This document shows, in pieces, positions 14,605-20,668 of a stretch of 20,668 nucleotides of DNA. This DNA comes from a virus, in IMG/VR virus record IMGVR_UViG_3300025543_000277, positions 1 through 20,668 of that record; one strand, 5' to 3'. Below the pieces are notes generated by a model. The model ran no database searches. It was not told the DNA's origin and worked only from the letters and a program-made list of their open reading frames with translations. How positions within the stretch are numbered: position 1 is the first letter of the stretch; every line of letters begins with the position of its first letter. The position numbers and the translations under genes are program-made.

Positions 14605-14789
14605 GCAGGTTCACCCCAAGTAATGCACCTGTAAGCTGCTACACCTTGTAGGCTGTTGTTAAGGGCTTCCTCTGCGCTAATGCGGTCTTGGTAACAAACT
14701 TCCACTGTAGGGTACGAGATACTGCTAGGGACTGTAACACACTCTGTAGGATTCGCGTATAGGCACACGAGGGCTACTGCTGTAATCAT
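14601..14789 (-). CDS. Small protein with hydrophobic N-terminus and four Cys, possibly exported
   Basis: A 62-residue protein. The first 12 residues (MITAVALVCLYA) are hydrophobic, and Cys9, Cys17, Cys33 and a later Cys (in YRCITW) could form disulphides in the periplasm. There is no strongly basic N-terminus, so this is only a weak signal-peptide candidate. Its ATG overlaps the stop of the DUF3310 gene (ATGA). Its own stop forms part of the -35 box of promoter P1. No family was recognised. Confidence 0.5.
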   Translation of the reverse strand: MITAVALVCLYANPTECVTVPSSISYPTVEVCYQDRISAEEALNNSLQGVAAYRCITWGEPA

Positions 14790-15055
14790 TTGTGAATCTC
14801 CTTCAGTGTTTCGTTAGCCCACTCTAAGTACTGGGCAGCTTTGCTTAGGTCTTCAGTTGGGTTTCCTTTATACATTGCTCGGTGGTTGTACTTCATTACG
14901 TTACCCCGACAGTAGGCTACGAAGCCTTCCTTACCCAGTACTTGTCGGATGTAGTCGATGCACTCAATACCCTCCCCGTGATTGTAGTGTGCTGGTTTAC
15001 TTACTGCGTTGTAGTCCATACCTACACCTTTCTTTACACTGTCTAGTGCTGTCAT
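14786..15055 (-). CDS. DUF3310 family protein
   Basis: An 89-residue protein matching DUF3310, widespread in T7-like and other phages: VSKPAHYNHGEGIECIDYI, then FVAYCRGNVMKYNHRAMYKG and EDLSKAAQYLEWAN. Members are often labelled nucleotide kinase on weak grounds, but no P-loop is present here and the function is unknown. The conserved HYN, GN..KY and EDL.KA..YL motifs are all intact. It has a GAGGAG ribosome site and overlaps both neighbours by four bases (ATGA). Its place with phoH and nrdJ suggests a role in nucleotide or replication metabolism, which is inference. Confidence 0.8.
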   Translation of the reverse strand: MTALDSVKKGVGMDYNAVSKPAHYNHGEGIECIDYIRQVLGKEGFVAYCRGNVMKYNHRAMYKGNPTEDLSKAAQYLEWANETLKEIHK

Positions 15056-15240
15056 TCTGTCTCCTCAAATATAACTTGTTTCGCTGAGTAACCTGTCTTA
15101 GTCTCTTTGACATACCAGTCACCACCCTCGGTATACTTGATAGCCATCTTGTCTAGGGCGGGCCTCTTAGATAGTTCTCGTATAGCATCTACTCCTGCTT
15201 CTAGGTTGTCTGGCACAGTGCACTCAATAATGTAACGCAC
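15052..15240 (-). CDS. 63-residue protein with GTG start, unknown function
   Basis: I place the start at the GTG in TAGTG (15240-15238), overlapping the phoH stop by one base. A very strong AAGGAGGGG lies just upstream at a normal distance. An in-frame ATG at 15273 would add residues (GRSVHQGGG) that merely translate the ribosome site itself. The product begins VRYIIECTVPDNLEAGVDAI (first residue Met in the cell) and ends with YSAKQVIFEETE. It looks like a small alpha/beta protein in which YIIECTV and GDWYVKETK are strands and a helix (AIRELSK) lies between. No family was recognised. It is coupled to phoH. Confidence 0.65.
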   Translation of the reverse strand: MRYIIECTVPDNLEAGVDAIRELSKRPALDKMAIKYTEGGDWYVKETKTGYSAKQVIFEETE

Positions 15241-15941
15241 TAGACCCCCTCCTTGATGAACACTTCTACCCACATCTTGGTCAACGCACTACGAACAATA
15301 TCGTTCACGTTAAACTCTACGATGGGTACAGGTAGGTCATACTTCTCAATGAATGACAAGATAGTAGACAAACCGTCAGTACCCTTGAGGTCTGACTGCA
15401 TGATGTCACCATTGAGTACAATCTTAGAACCTTCACCCACACGGGTGAGTAGCATCTTGAGTTGATCGAAGGAGATGTTCTGTGTCTCATCGACAATGAT
15501 AAAGGCATCCTTGAATGAACGACCCCGCATCATAGCCATAGGTGCAATCTCGATGTTACCATTCTTGATACCTGTCTCCACCACACCCTTACCTAGGTGC
15601 TCCTCTAGTACGTCAAGGACAGGCAATGCCCAGGGTTCTGTCTTCTCACGTAGGTCACCCTTGAGGAAGCCGATACCGTCACCCACAGCTACGTGTGGTC
15701 GTGTGATGATGATACGTTTGATCTTCTTCTCGTGGTATAGGGATGCAGCTAGGCTAGCCACTACGTAGGTCTTACCAGTACCTGATGGGCCGAAGCAAAC
15801 AACCTGCGCCTCCTGACCTAGGATAGCCTTGATGTATACACCTTGCTTCTCTGTCTTGGGGAGGATACTGATAGACTTCTTCCTCTCATCGAACTTAGTA
15901 GGTTGACGAGTGGTCTTTACCTTAGCTCTTTGCTGTACCAT
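15240..15941 (-). CDS. phoH: PhoH-like P-loop ATPase
   Basis: A 233-residue phage PhoH. Walker A is GPSGTGKT at 51-58, Walker B is DAFIIVDETQN (about 145-155), and the LNGDIMQSD segment (176-184) is the conserved motif after Walker B. TRPHVAVGDGIGFLKGDLRE and MMRGRSF are also family signatures. PhoH proteins are ATPases related to the N-terminal half of RecD/superfamily 1 helicases. They are very common in marine phages and are often counted as auxiliary metabolic genes linked to phosphate stress, although the role is unsettled. It is the first gene after promoter P2 but has an unusually long leader of about 100 bases. The ribosome site AAAGGT is moderate. Confidence 0.92.
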   Translation of the reverse strand: MVQQRAKVKTTRQPTKFDERKKSISILPKTEKQGVYIKAILGQEAQVVCFGPSGTGKTYVVASLAASLYHEKKIKRIIITRPHVAVGDGIGFLKGDLREKTEPWALPVLDVLEEHLGKGVVETGIKNGNIEIAPMAMMRGRSFKDAFIIVDETQNISFDQLKMLLTRVGEGSKIVLNGDIMQSDLKGTDGLSTILSFIEKYDLPVPIVEFNVNDIVRSALTKMWVEVFIKEGV

Positions 15942-16048
15942 GTGTTACCTTTGTAGTTAAATTGGGTGAGCAGTTTATACACATACTCAGGTGTTACCTA
16001 GGTTGCAACTTCCGCCTGGTATTAGCACCTACGGCTAGGTATACTGTA
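15942..16048 (-). promoter_or_regulatory. Long, possibly structured phoH leader
   Basis: About 100 bases separate promoter P2 from the phoH ATG. The other two promoters have leaders of fewer than 25 bases. On the minus strand AGGTG (16030-16026) can pair with CACCT (15993-15989), TACC (16021-16018) with GGTA (15998-15995), and AGG (16017-16015) with CCT (16002-16000). An alternative small hairpin, ACCTA-GCCG-TAGGT (16040-16027), competes for the same bases. AGGTAACAC occurs twice: once in the hairpin (15999-15991) and once over the ribosome site (15950-15942). A regulatory role is inference. Confidence 0.35.
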
Positions 16049-16077
16049 ATAGTAAAGTAGTTAGGACTCTATGTCAA
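16049..16077 (-). promoter_or_regulatory. Sigma70-type promoter P2 (phoH unit)
   Basis: On the minus strand: TTGACA at 16077-16072, a 17-base spacer, then TACTAT at 16054-16049. The arrangement and both hexamers are identical to P1. It overlaps the last codons and stop of the 80-residue gene upstream. Confidence 0.85.
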
Positions 16078-16303
16078 GGTGGTCCTTATACTTTTCGATT
16101 GCCTCAAGTACTTTCTCAACAGAGGGGTATGGGTATATGTACCTAGTGTACTGTAGCCCAGCACTATCCCACTGACCGAGTTCAAAGACACCGAGGTGTA
16201 TTTTAAGCTGATACTTATAACAACCATCTTCTTCCCACGTAGCGATGAACTCCGCAGGGGAAACATAGGTCTTAGTCTCAGTAGGTGTGTACTTTACCTG
16301 CAT
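16061..16303 (-). CDS. Small protein, unknown function
   Basis: An 80-residue protein rich in Tyr (MQVKYTPTETKTYVSPAEFI, later LQYTRYIYPYPSVEKVLEAI). The predicted pattern is several strands followed by a C-terminal helix (VEKVLEAIEKYKDHL). It starts 15 bases after the nrdJ stop with GGAG about nine bases upstream, so it belongs to the nrdJ transcript. Promoter P2 lies across its 3' end. No family was recognised. Confidence 0.6.
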   Translation of the reverse strand: MQVKYTPTETKTYVSPAEFIATWEEDGCYKYQLKIHLGVFELGQWDSAGLQYTRYIYPYPSVEKVLEAIEKYKDHLDIES

Positions 16304-16317
16304 TATTTACAACTCCA

Positions 16318-18087
16318 TTACTCGCAAGAACGAATTAACTGTCCTGAGTTCTCATCGAACTTAAGTTCACAGGCACCACCTTCCTCGATCTGTCCCTCCT
16401 CTGTAGCAGTAAGCACAGAGCCAGTCACATCGTTAGGACGGTACGTAGTACAGCCCTTACAGCCCATGTCGTAGGCATCCATGTAGACCTGCTTGAAGTC
16501 ATCGAAGTTGATGTCCTCTGGTACGTTGATAGTCTTAGAGATAGAGCTATCAATCCACCGCTGTGCTGCAGCTTGCATACGGACGTGAGCACTAGGCTCC
16601 AGTGTCTGAGCAGTAACGAAGCTAGCAGGTAGCTTAACACCTGTGTTGTCCCGCTTCCACTTGGTTACACCGTAGTCTTCTACAACCTGTGTGATCTTAG
16701 AGCCATCCTTCTGCATAACCTTACGCTCATAGCTGAGTGCAAAGATAGGTTCGATACCCGAGGATACGTTACCTGCATACAGGGAGATAGTTCCTGTAGG
16801 TGCAATGGATGTGAGTAAGGCGTTACGAATACCGTGCTCTGCTACCTGTTCACGGATGTGCTTAGGCATACGCTTCATGTTACCTGAGGCTAGGAAACCC
16901 TCAGCATCAAACATTGGGAAGGCACCCTTCTCCTTAGCAAGATCAATAGAAGCCTGATAGGACGTAACAGCAATGAACTTCATCACCTTGTCTGTCCACT
17001 TAACAGCTTCGTCTGAACCGTATACGACACCACCAAGAGCCAGTGCGTCAGCTAGACCTGTGACACCTAGGCCAATACGACGTTTATTCTCAGCTTCTTC
17101 CTGTTGCTGTGGCAGTGGGAACTTAGAGACATCGACCACGTTGTCCATCATACGTACAGCCAGACGGATAGTAGATTCCAGGCTACGCCAGTTGATAGAG
17201 TAGTCATCCTGTAGCATGGCTACCATGTTGATAGAGCCTAACAGACAGGCACCATAGGGTGGTAGAGGTTGCTCACCGCATGGGTTGGTAGCAGCAATGG
17301 TCTCACAGTAGTTGAGGTTGTTCATGTCGTTGATACGATCAATGAAGATAACCCCAGGCTCAGCGTAGTGGTAGGTGGAGGACATGATCTTGTCCCACAA
17401 TGACTTAGCATTGATTGTCTTGTACACCTTACCATCAAACTTAAGGTCGAACTTAAGGTTGTTCTTCACTGCCCGCATGAACTCATCAGTGATAAGCACA
17501 GACATGTTGAACATACGTAGACGTAATGGGTCACGTTTAGCCTCAATGAACTTCTCTACGTCTGGGTGGTCACACCGCATGGTAGCCATCATAGCGCCAC
17601 GGCGTGTACCAGCAGACATAATGGTACGACATGATGCATCCCATACATCCATGAAGGACAGAGGACCAGAGCTATCAGAGGCCACACCCTTAACCTCAGC
17701 ACCCTGTGGGCGTAGGGTAGAGAAGTCATAACCGATACCACCACCTTGCTGCATGGTAAGGACAGCTTCTTTAAGACCGTCATAGATACCAGGAAGACTA
17801 TCATCAATAGTCCCCATTACAAAGCAGTTGAAGAGGGTTACCTTACGATCACCTGTACCAGCACCTGCATTGATACGTCCAGCAGGGATAAACTTGAAGG
17901 ACTCAAGGGCTTCATAGAAAGCCTTACCCCATGTCTCTGGGTCCTCCTCACAGGAAGCTAGGTGATTAGCGACACGCTCCCATGTGTCGTGTACTGTCAG
18001 GTCAATGGGTGTGCCATCGTACTCTTTCAGTCTATATTTCATGTCCCACATTTCTTCTGCAATGGGTGTTCGGAAGATGTTACTCAT
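16318..18087 (-). CDS. nrdJ: Adenosylcobalamin-dependent (class II) ribonucleotide reductase
   Basis: A 589-residue reductase that makes deoxyribonucleotides for phage DNA. Key residues are visible: Cys88 (LFNCFV) and Cys281 (PPYGACLLGSIN) as the active-site redox pair, and Asn268, Cys270 and Glu272 in TNPCGEQP as the radical site. The 11-residue gap between thiyl Cys and second redox Cys matches NrdJ. QQGGGIGYDFSTLRP, GLGVTGLADALALGG, APTGTISL and KGCTTYRPN are further NrdJ signatures. There is no N-terminal ATP cone, and the C-terminus lacks the usual CxxC tail, ending in RSCE with another Cys at 572 (CEL). It is shorter than typical bacterial NrdJ of about 700 residues or more. Class II enzymes need B12 but no oxygen. 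The ribosome site is AAAGGAAA. No separate small subunit is expected or seen. Confidence 0.92.
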   Translation of the reverse strand: MSNIFRTPIAEEMWDMKYRLKEYDGTPIDLTVHDTWERVANHLASCEEDPETWGKAFYEALESFKFIPAGRINAGAGTGDRKVTLFNCFVMGTIDDSLPGIYDGLKEAVLTMQQGGGIGYDFSTLRPQGAEVKGVASDSSGPLSFMDVWDASCRTIMSAGTRRGAMMATMRCDHPDVEKFIEAKRDPLRLRMFNMSVLITDEFMRAVKNNLKFDLKFDGKVYKTINAKSLWDKIMSSTYHYAEPGVIFIDRINDMNNLNYCETIAATNPCGEQPLPPYGACLLGSINMVAMLQDDYSINWRSLESTIRLAVRMMDNVVDVSKFPLPQQQEEAENKRRIGLGVTGLADALALGGVVYGSDEAVKWTDKVMKFIAVTSYQASIDLAKEKGAFPMFDAEGFLASGNMKRMPKHIREQVAEHGIRNALLTSIAPTGTISLYAGNVSSGIEPIFALSYERKVMQKDGSKITQVVEDYGVTKWKRDNTGVKLPASFVTAQTLEPSAHVRMQAAAQRWIDSSISKTINVPEDINFDDFKQVYMDAYDMGCKGCTTYRPNDVTGSVLTATEEGQIEEGGACELKFDENSGQLIRSCE

Positions 18088-18097
18088 TTAGTTTCCT

Positions 18098-18376
18098 TTA
18101 TTCTTGAAGTTCACGTACACGGAAGAAGGAGGAAAACTCCTGGCAATCCTTCATTAGCTTCCTTGCGTAGTAAGCAGGGTAATTGTTGTTAACCTTAAAT
18201 CGATCCCCGTCAGTTTCAATATCGGCATACCACCGTATACGCTCAAAGATAGCCTTAGCTGAGTACGTATTGTAGCCTCTATCTAGAGCTTCTTTAGCAA
18301 ACCTGTGGAATAGTTGATAGACATGTGGGTTTATTTCGTCGTAGGTTTGGAACTTATCTTCAAGTGCTTTGGTCAT
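18098..18376 (-). CDS. Conserved phage protein of the IFERIRW type, unknown function
   Basis: A 92-residue protein with the layout of a small protein family I remember from many phages and prophages: NPHVYQLFHRFAKEALDRG, then SAKAIFERIRWYADIET, then FKVNNNYPAYYARKLMKDC and FFRVREL at the end. No biochemical function is known to me. It overlaps mazG by four bases (ATGA) and lies 10 bases before nrdJ, so it is part of the nucleotide-metabolism unit. The ribosome site is GAGGAT. Confidence 0.7.
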   Translation of the reverse strand: MTKALEDKFQTYDEINPHVYQLFHRFAKEALDRGYNTYSAKAIFERIRWYADIETDGDRFKVNNNYPAYYARKLMKDCQEFSSFFRVRELQE

Positions 18377-18741
18377 ACTAAATCCTCTAGGGCAATCTTC
18401 GGAAAGTCTAAGTTCTTCACGACTTTTCCATCTTCTCGGTACTTGATAGTACCATCTTCTTGGTACATACGCCCCATGTTATTCTCATGGACACGTTTGA
18501 CTGCTTCGTTAAGGTCCCAACCCTTGGAGTTAGCGTAACCAAAGATAACGTACACTAGGTCAGCTAGTTCCTTAAGCTCTGCTGGAGGTAGATTAGCAGG
18601 TTTACCATCCACCTGTAAGCCGAGTGCCGCAGCGTACCACTCGATGTACTCCTCGACAATAAGCTTGGCACCCATAGCAGGGTTCTTGTCTTGCTTAGCT
18701 GCGAAGCGGTAATCTTCCACCATCTGTAAAATGTTCATCAT
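18373..18741 (-). CDS. mazG: MazG-like nucleotide pyrophosphohydrolase
   Basis: A 122-residue all-alpha NTP pyrophosphohydrolase of the MazG / phosphoribosyl-ATP pyrophosphohydrolase superfamily. The metal-binding motifs are E30-E31-x-x-E34 in VEEYIEWYAA and E58-x-x-D61 in KELADLVYVIFGYA. The C-terminal KRVHENNMGRM segment and the DGTIKYREDGKVVKN loop are typical of the phage forms. It is expected to cleave an NTP or dNTP (or a related nucleotide) to the monophosphate and pyrophosphate, tuning the nucleotide pool beside nrdJ. The ATG at 18741 is preferred over the one three bases on because AAAGGAG is eight bases away. The start overlaps the previous stop (ATGA). Confidence 0.85.
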   Translation of the reverse strand: MMNILQMVEDYRFAAKQDKNPAMGAKLIVEEYIEWYAAALGLQVDGKPANLPPAELKELADLVYVIFGYANSKGWDLNEAVKRVHENNMGRMYQEDGTIKYREDGKVVKNLDFPKIALEDLV

Positions 18742-18905
18742 TTGTTGTACTCCTTTGGGGTGAAAAATAAAGAGACGGAACTCCTGTTCTCCTGCATCTT
18801 GAAGTTACATTCCCAACCCTCGTCAATGTTAGGGTAATATTGGAAACTTAACTTAGCATGTGGGTGACATTGCTTAAGCTTCTTACGTAGTTCTTTTACT
18901 GTCAT
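18738..18905 (-). CDS. Small 55-residue protein, unknown function
   Basis: ATG at 18905 to TGA at 18738-18740. The product begins MTVKELRKKLKQCHPHAKLS and ends SVSLFFTPKEYNK. The opening TVKEL..KLK followed by a strand is common in small phage proteins. Its start overlaps the upstream 53-residue gene (ATGA) and its stop overlaps the mazG ATG (ATGA). The upstream GGAGAAG serves as ribosome site. The perfect fit between two ATGA junctions is the main evidence that it is real. Confidence 0.75.
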   Translation of the reverse strand: MTVKELRKKLKQCHPHAKLSFQYYPNIDEGWECNFKMQENRSSVSLFFTPKEYNK

Positions 18906-19063
18906 GTCTTCTCCAGTTCAATATAGGTCAAGCTAACGTCATCAATGTCATGGAAGGCTAGCTTGATCATGTCCATTAGGACCTCAAGTGTTGCCTCTTC
19001 GTGACACTCCATGAACCCAGCATCAGGGTCAATCGTTAGGTTTAGGTTTACTTCAATATCCAT
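18902..19063 (-). CDS. Small 53-residue acidic protein, unknown function
   Basis: ATG at 19063 to TGA at 18902-18904. The product begins MDIEVNLNLTIDPDAGFMEC and ends DDVSLTYIELEKT. It is acidic, with a likely strand-helix-strand layout. It is the first gene after promoter P3, with a strong GGAGG five bases upstream of the ATG. It overlaps the next small gene by four bases. Confidence 0.75.
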   Translation of the reverse strand: MDIEVNLNLTIDPDAGFMECHEEATLEVLMDMIKLAFHDIDDVSLTYIELEKT

Positions 19064-19087
19064 GTTACCTCCAAGCAAAGACGGGTA

Positions 19088-19115
19088 GTTATACTCATTG
19101 TGTTACGGGTGTCAA
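19088..19115 (-). promoter_or_regulatory. Sigma70-type promoter P3
   Basis: On the minus strand: TTGACA at 19115-19110, a 16-base spacer, then TATAAC at 19093-19088. The TGA of the -35 box is also the stop codon of the metallophosphoesterase gene, as in P1. The leader to the next ATG is about 18 bases. It should drive the small genes, mazG and nrdJ. Confidence 0.75.
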
Positions 19116-19906
19116 CCATAAGTTTTCTCCAGTGTATCCATGCTTACAAACTGCGGCTCATACATACCGTCAGCTACTTCACGCTTGATTACCACACCCT
19201 TCCACCAGCCGAGGTTACTTTGTCCCGCCCAGCTTTCTTCTTTTCCTTTATAGCAACCAACGACAAGACCCGCAAGGCCATTAGTACGCGAATCATCCGC
19301 CATATACAGAGACCTAAGATGGGTGTGACCGCAAGTTGAAGATACATGACGTTTACCGAGGAGGCCATAAGCATGGTGAATACCAGCCATAGCACGACCA
19401 GAGTTACCAGGAGCAAAGTAGTGAGCGTAGTCCACACCATCATAATTAGCGACGCTGGGGGCAGAGTTTTCGTACTGGTGGTACTCGTCGAACCAGCGGT
19501 TTGTTTGAAGATGTGAGAAGGATATCCCGTATGACGATCCCTCAAGTCGTGGGTCAACGGATACAGCCGTTTGGATTCGATGTTCATGGTTCCCTTCAAA
19601 CCCGATCCACGTAGGCTTACCTTTTCGGTGATATCTAAATTGGTGACGGAGCCTCTCTTGGGAATCGTTGTAGGAGTTGATGTCTTCTTCATAGTTAGCT
19701 CCCATAATCAGGGCAGGTTTACCCTTGTCGTACATGTTAAGGCTACGCATATCAGCGCCATCACCTAGGTCAATGCACATGTCTGGTCGAACATCGTAGA
19801 TAAGTTTACCTAACCAGTCGAACCGCTTGTTGTCTGCTGATGGATCGGCATGTGCACAACTCCATACGATGACCGTGCGGCTTTGGCCTGTTTTACTTAT
19901 GTTCAT
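19112..19906 (-). CDS. Calcineurin-like metallophosphoesterase
   Basis: A 264-residue protein with the motif series of metallophosphoesterases: GD at 48-49 in DLGDGAD, GNHE at 105-108, HH at 177-178 and GHTH at 193-196. The first motif, normally D-x-H, reads C17-A-H19 (VWSCAHAD), so the usual first metal-binding Asp is replaced by Cys. The enzyme family hydrolyses phosphomonoesters or phosphodiesters with two metals. Phage members are common next to replication genes, but their substrate is not established. The start lies within the 3' end of the HNH gene (14-base overlap) with GGAG eight bases upstream. Its stop TGA is part of promoter P3. Confidence 0.8.
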   Translation of the reverse strand: MNISKTGQSRTVIVWSCAHADPSADNKRFDWLGKLIYDVRPDMCIDLGDGADMRSLNMYDKGKPALIMGANYEEDINSYNDSQERLRHQFRYHRKGKPTWIGFEGNHEHRIQTAVSVDPRLEGSSYGISFSHLQTNRWFDEYHQYENSAPSVANYDGVDYAHYFAPGNSGRAMAGIHHAYGLLGKRHVSSTCGHTHLRSLYMADDSRTNGLAGLVVGCYKGKEESWAGQSNLGWWKGVVIKREVADGMYEPQFVSMDTLEKTYG

Positions 19907-20408
19907 TTAAGTACTCCTTCATTTTATCAAGGATACTAACGTCCTCTTTAATGTTTCCCAAGGCAACGTTGCAATGGTGGCATAAAGCACCCCTTACTTT
20001 ACCTGTGGTATGGCAGTGGTCTATATGCATAGAATTCTGTAGGTGATCCCCGTTGGTGCCGCAGATGGCGCAGGGTGACTGGCGTAGTTCCTTTACCTCT
20101 TCGATAGAAATGTTGTAAGCCTTTGCTGCTACACGTAGCCTGATAAGCTCTTTATTATCCGCGTAGTACTGAGAAGAATACTCCACCAACCTGTCTTGGT
20201 TTCTATAGTAGTACTCCTTTTTATTGTCTCGCATTTTGTCGATATTGTTATAGTAGTACTTAGCTGATGACTCTTTACGTGTACCTCTAGTGGAACTATT
20301 ACGACAGTCTTTACATGAACCTCTTAGTCTAACCCCGTACCCGTTGTCAAATGTAGAGAAACCTTCCGAGGGTTTGGTCTCACCACATTTAGTACAGGTC
20401 TTACCCAT
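19893..20408 (-). CDS. HNH / recombination endonuclease VII-like nuclease
   Basis: A 171-residue nuclease. The N-terminal zinc finger uses C5-x2-C8 and C32-x2-C35. The middle (about 50-95) has degenerate repeats of the KYYYNNIDK / KEYYYRNQDRL / QYYADNKEL kind, typical of DNA-contacting helices in mobile phage HNH enzymes. The C-terminal endonuclease VII-like domain carries zinc Cys at C113, C116, C143 and C146, with HIDHCHTTGKVRG (128-140) as the active site, including Asp130, His131 and His133. It probably cuts DNA, either as a free-standing homing endonuclease or as a junction resolvase. It starts on an ATG with GGAGG upstream. It overlaps the membrane-protein gene by 8 bases and the phosphoesterase gene by 14 bases. 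Confidence 0.85.
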   Translation of the reverse strand: MGKTCTKCGETKPSEGFSTFDNGYGVRLRGSCKDCRNSSTRGTRKESSAKYYYNNIDKMRDNKKEYYYRNQDRLVEYSSQYYADNKELIRLRVAAKAYNISIEEVKELRQSPCAICGTNGDHLQNSMHIDHCHTTGKVRGALCHHCNVALGNIKEDVSILDKMKEYLNEHK

Positions 20409-20595
20409 CGTTCTTACCTCCGTCTGTAAAGATCAGGTACATAGTGTAGGCCAACACTAGAGGCCAGAGTAGTACCGCTGTTGGTATCTCACCAACTTCA
20501 AGATCGTCTTCATCGTCCATCCAGAACGCAGCGATAGCGAGTCCCAGTCCAATGATAAGGTACACTAGCACCCATGATAGAATGTATACTGTCAT
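20401..20595 (-). CDS. Small membrane protein with two transmembrane segments
   Basis: A 64-residue protein. Residues 4-25 (YILSWVLVYLIIGLGLAIAA region) and about 40-56 (AVLLWPLVLAYTMYLIF) are long enough to span a membrane. They are joined by an acidic loop (MDDEDDLEVGE). The size and two-helix layout resemble small holins, but it lies in the early/middle half far from lysis genes, so I do not call it one. Its ATG overlaps the stop of the gene at the right edge (ATGA), with GGAGAG upstream. Its stop overlaps the HNH start. Confidence 0.65.
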   Translation of the reverse strand: MTVYILSWVLVYLIIGLGLAIAAFWMDDEDDLEVGEIPTAVLLWPLVLAYTMYLIFTDGGKNDG

Positions 20596-20668
20596 TTAGT
20601 CTCTCCTTTAATGCGGTAGGCTTCAAGCTCAAAGTAGTAGTCCAGATCAATGATAGCCAAGGGTTTCT
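20592..20668 (-). CDS. C-terminal end of an unknown gene cut by the window edge
   Basis: A minus-strand frame is open from the window edge to TGA at 20592-20594. It encodes KPLAIIDLDYYFELEAYRIK and then GETK before the stop. It overlaps the next ATG by four bases in the ATGA style used throughout this half, which supports it being coding. Only 24 codons are visible, too few to name a family. Confidence 0.6.
   Translation of the reverse strand, partial: KPLAIIDLDYYFELEAYRIKGETK

Noticed and set aside
15942-16048. Possible tRNA in the phoH leader
   Set aside because: No T-loop GTTCGA-type motif, acceptor stem or CCA end could be found on either strand.
20401-20595. Small two-helix membrane protein as a holin
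   Set aside because: It is in the early/middle half, with no endolysin next to it; size and topology alone are not enough.

Overview
This window looks like about half of the genome of a marine, tailed, short-tailed (podovirus-type) double-stranded DNA phage. The evidence is a T7-like run of virion genes: a tail adaptor, a tail nozzle, a tail fibre and several DNA-ejection proteins, including a free-standing tail lysozyme. Facing it is a block of nucleotide-metabolism genes typical of marine podoviruses: phoH, a B12-dependent class II ribonucleotide reductase, a MazG-type pyrophosphohydrolase, a calcineurin-like phosphoesterase and DUF3310. The class II reductase together with phoH and mazG recalls roseophage or cobavirus genomes, so a marine alphaproteobacterial host is a reasonable but unproven inference. 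Portal, capsid, terminase, holin, polymerase and helicase genes are not in the window.

Bases 1-14103 (plus strand) are the late, structural half. In order: a virion surface protein whose start lies outside the window; an adaptor (gp11-like); a nozzle (gp12-like) with a duplicated inserted domain; a tail fibre with a beta-propeller-like C-terminus; a small transglutaminase-like cysteine-protease-fold protein; a small HlyC-like lysine acyltransferase; a Gly-rich and hendecad-repeat ejection protein; a tail lysozyme; an acidic protein; a coiled-coil virion protein; and a 1163-residue ejection protein. The genes are packed almost end to end, often sharing one base (TAATG or TGATG), as expected for one coupled late operon. 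The protease-like and acyltransferase-like pair between the tail fibre and the ejection proteins is the most unusual part. It may be a module that modifies a virion or host protein.

Bases 14140-20668 (minus strand) are the early/middle half, read leftward. From the right edge: the end of an unknown gene, a small membrane protein, an HNH/endonuclease VII-like nuclease, a metallophosphoesterase, two small genes of 53 and 55 codons, mazG-like, a conserved 92-residue protein, nrdJ, an 80-residue protein, phoH, a 63-residue protein, DUF3310, and three further small proteins. Many are joined by ATGA overlaps. Three strong sigma70-type promoters (TTGACA with 16-17 base spacers) divide this half into transcription units, so it was probably read by host RNA polymerase.

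The two halves converge near 14.1 kb. A leftward intrinsic terminator overlaps the stop codon of the last late gene, and a strong rightward terminator lies inside the coding region of the last minus-strand gene. The two transcripts therefore probably overlap by tens of bases.
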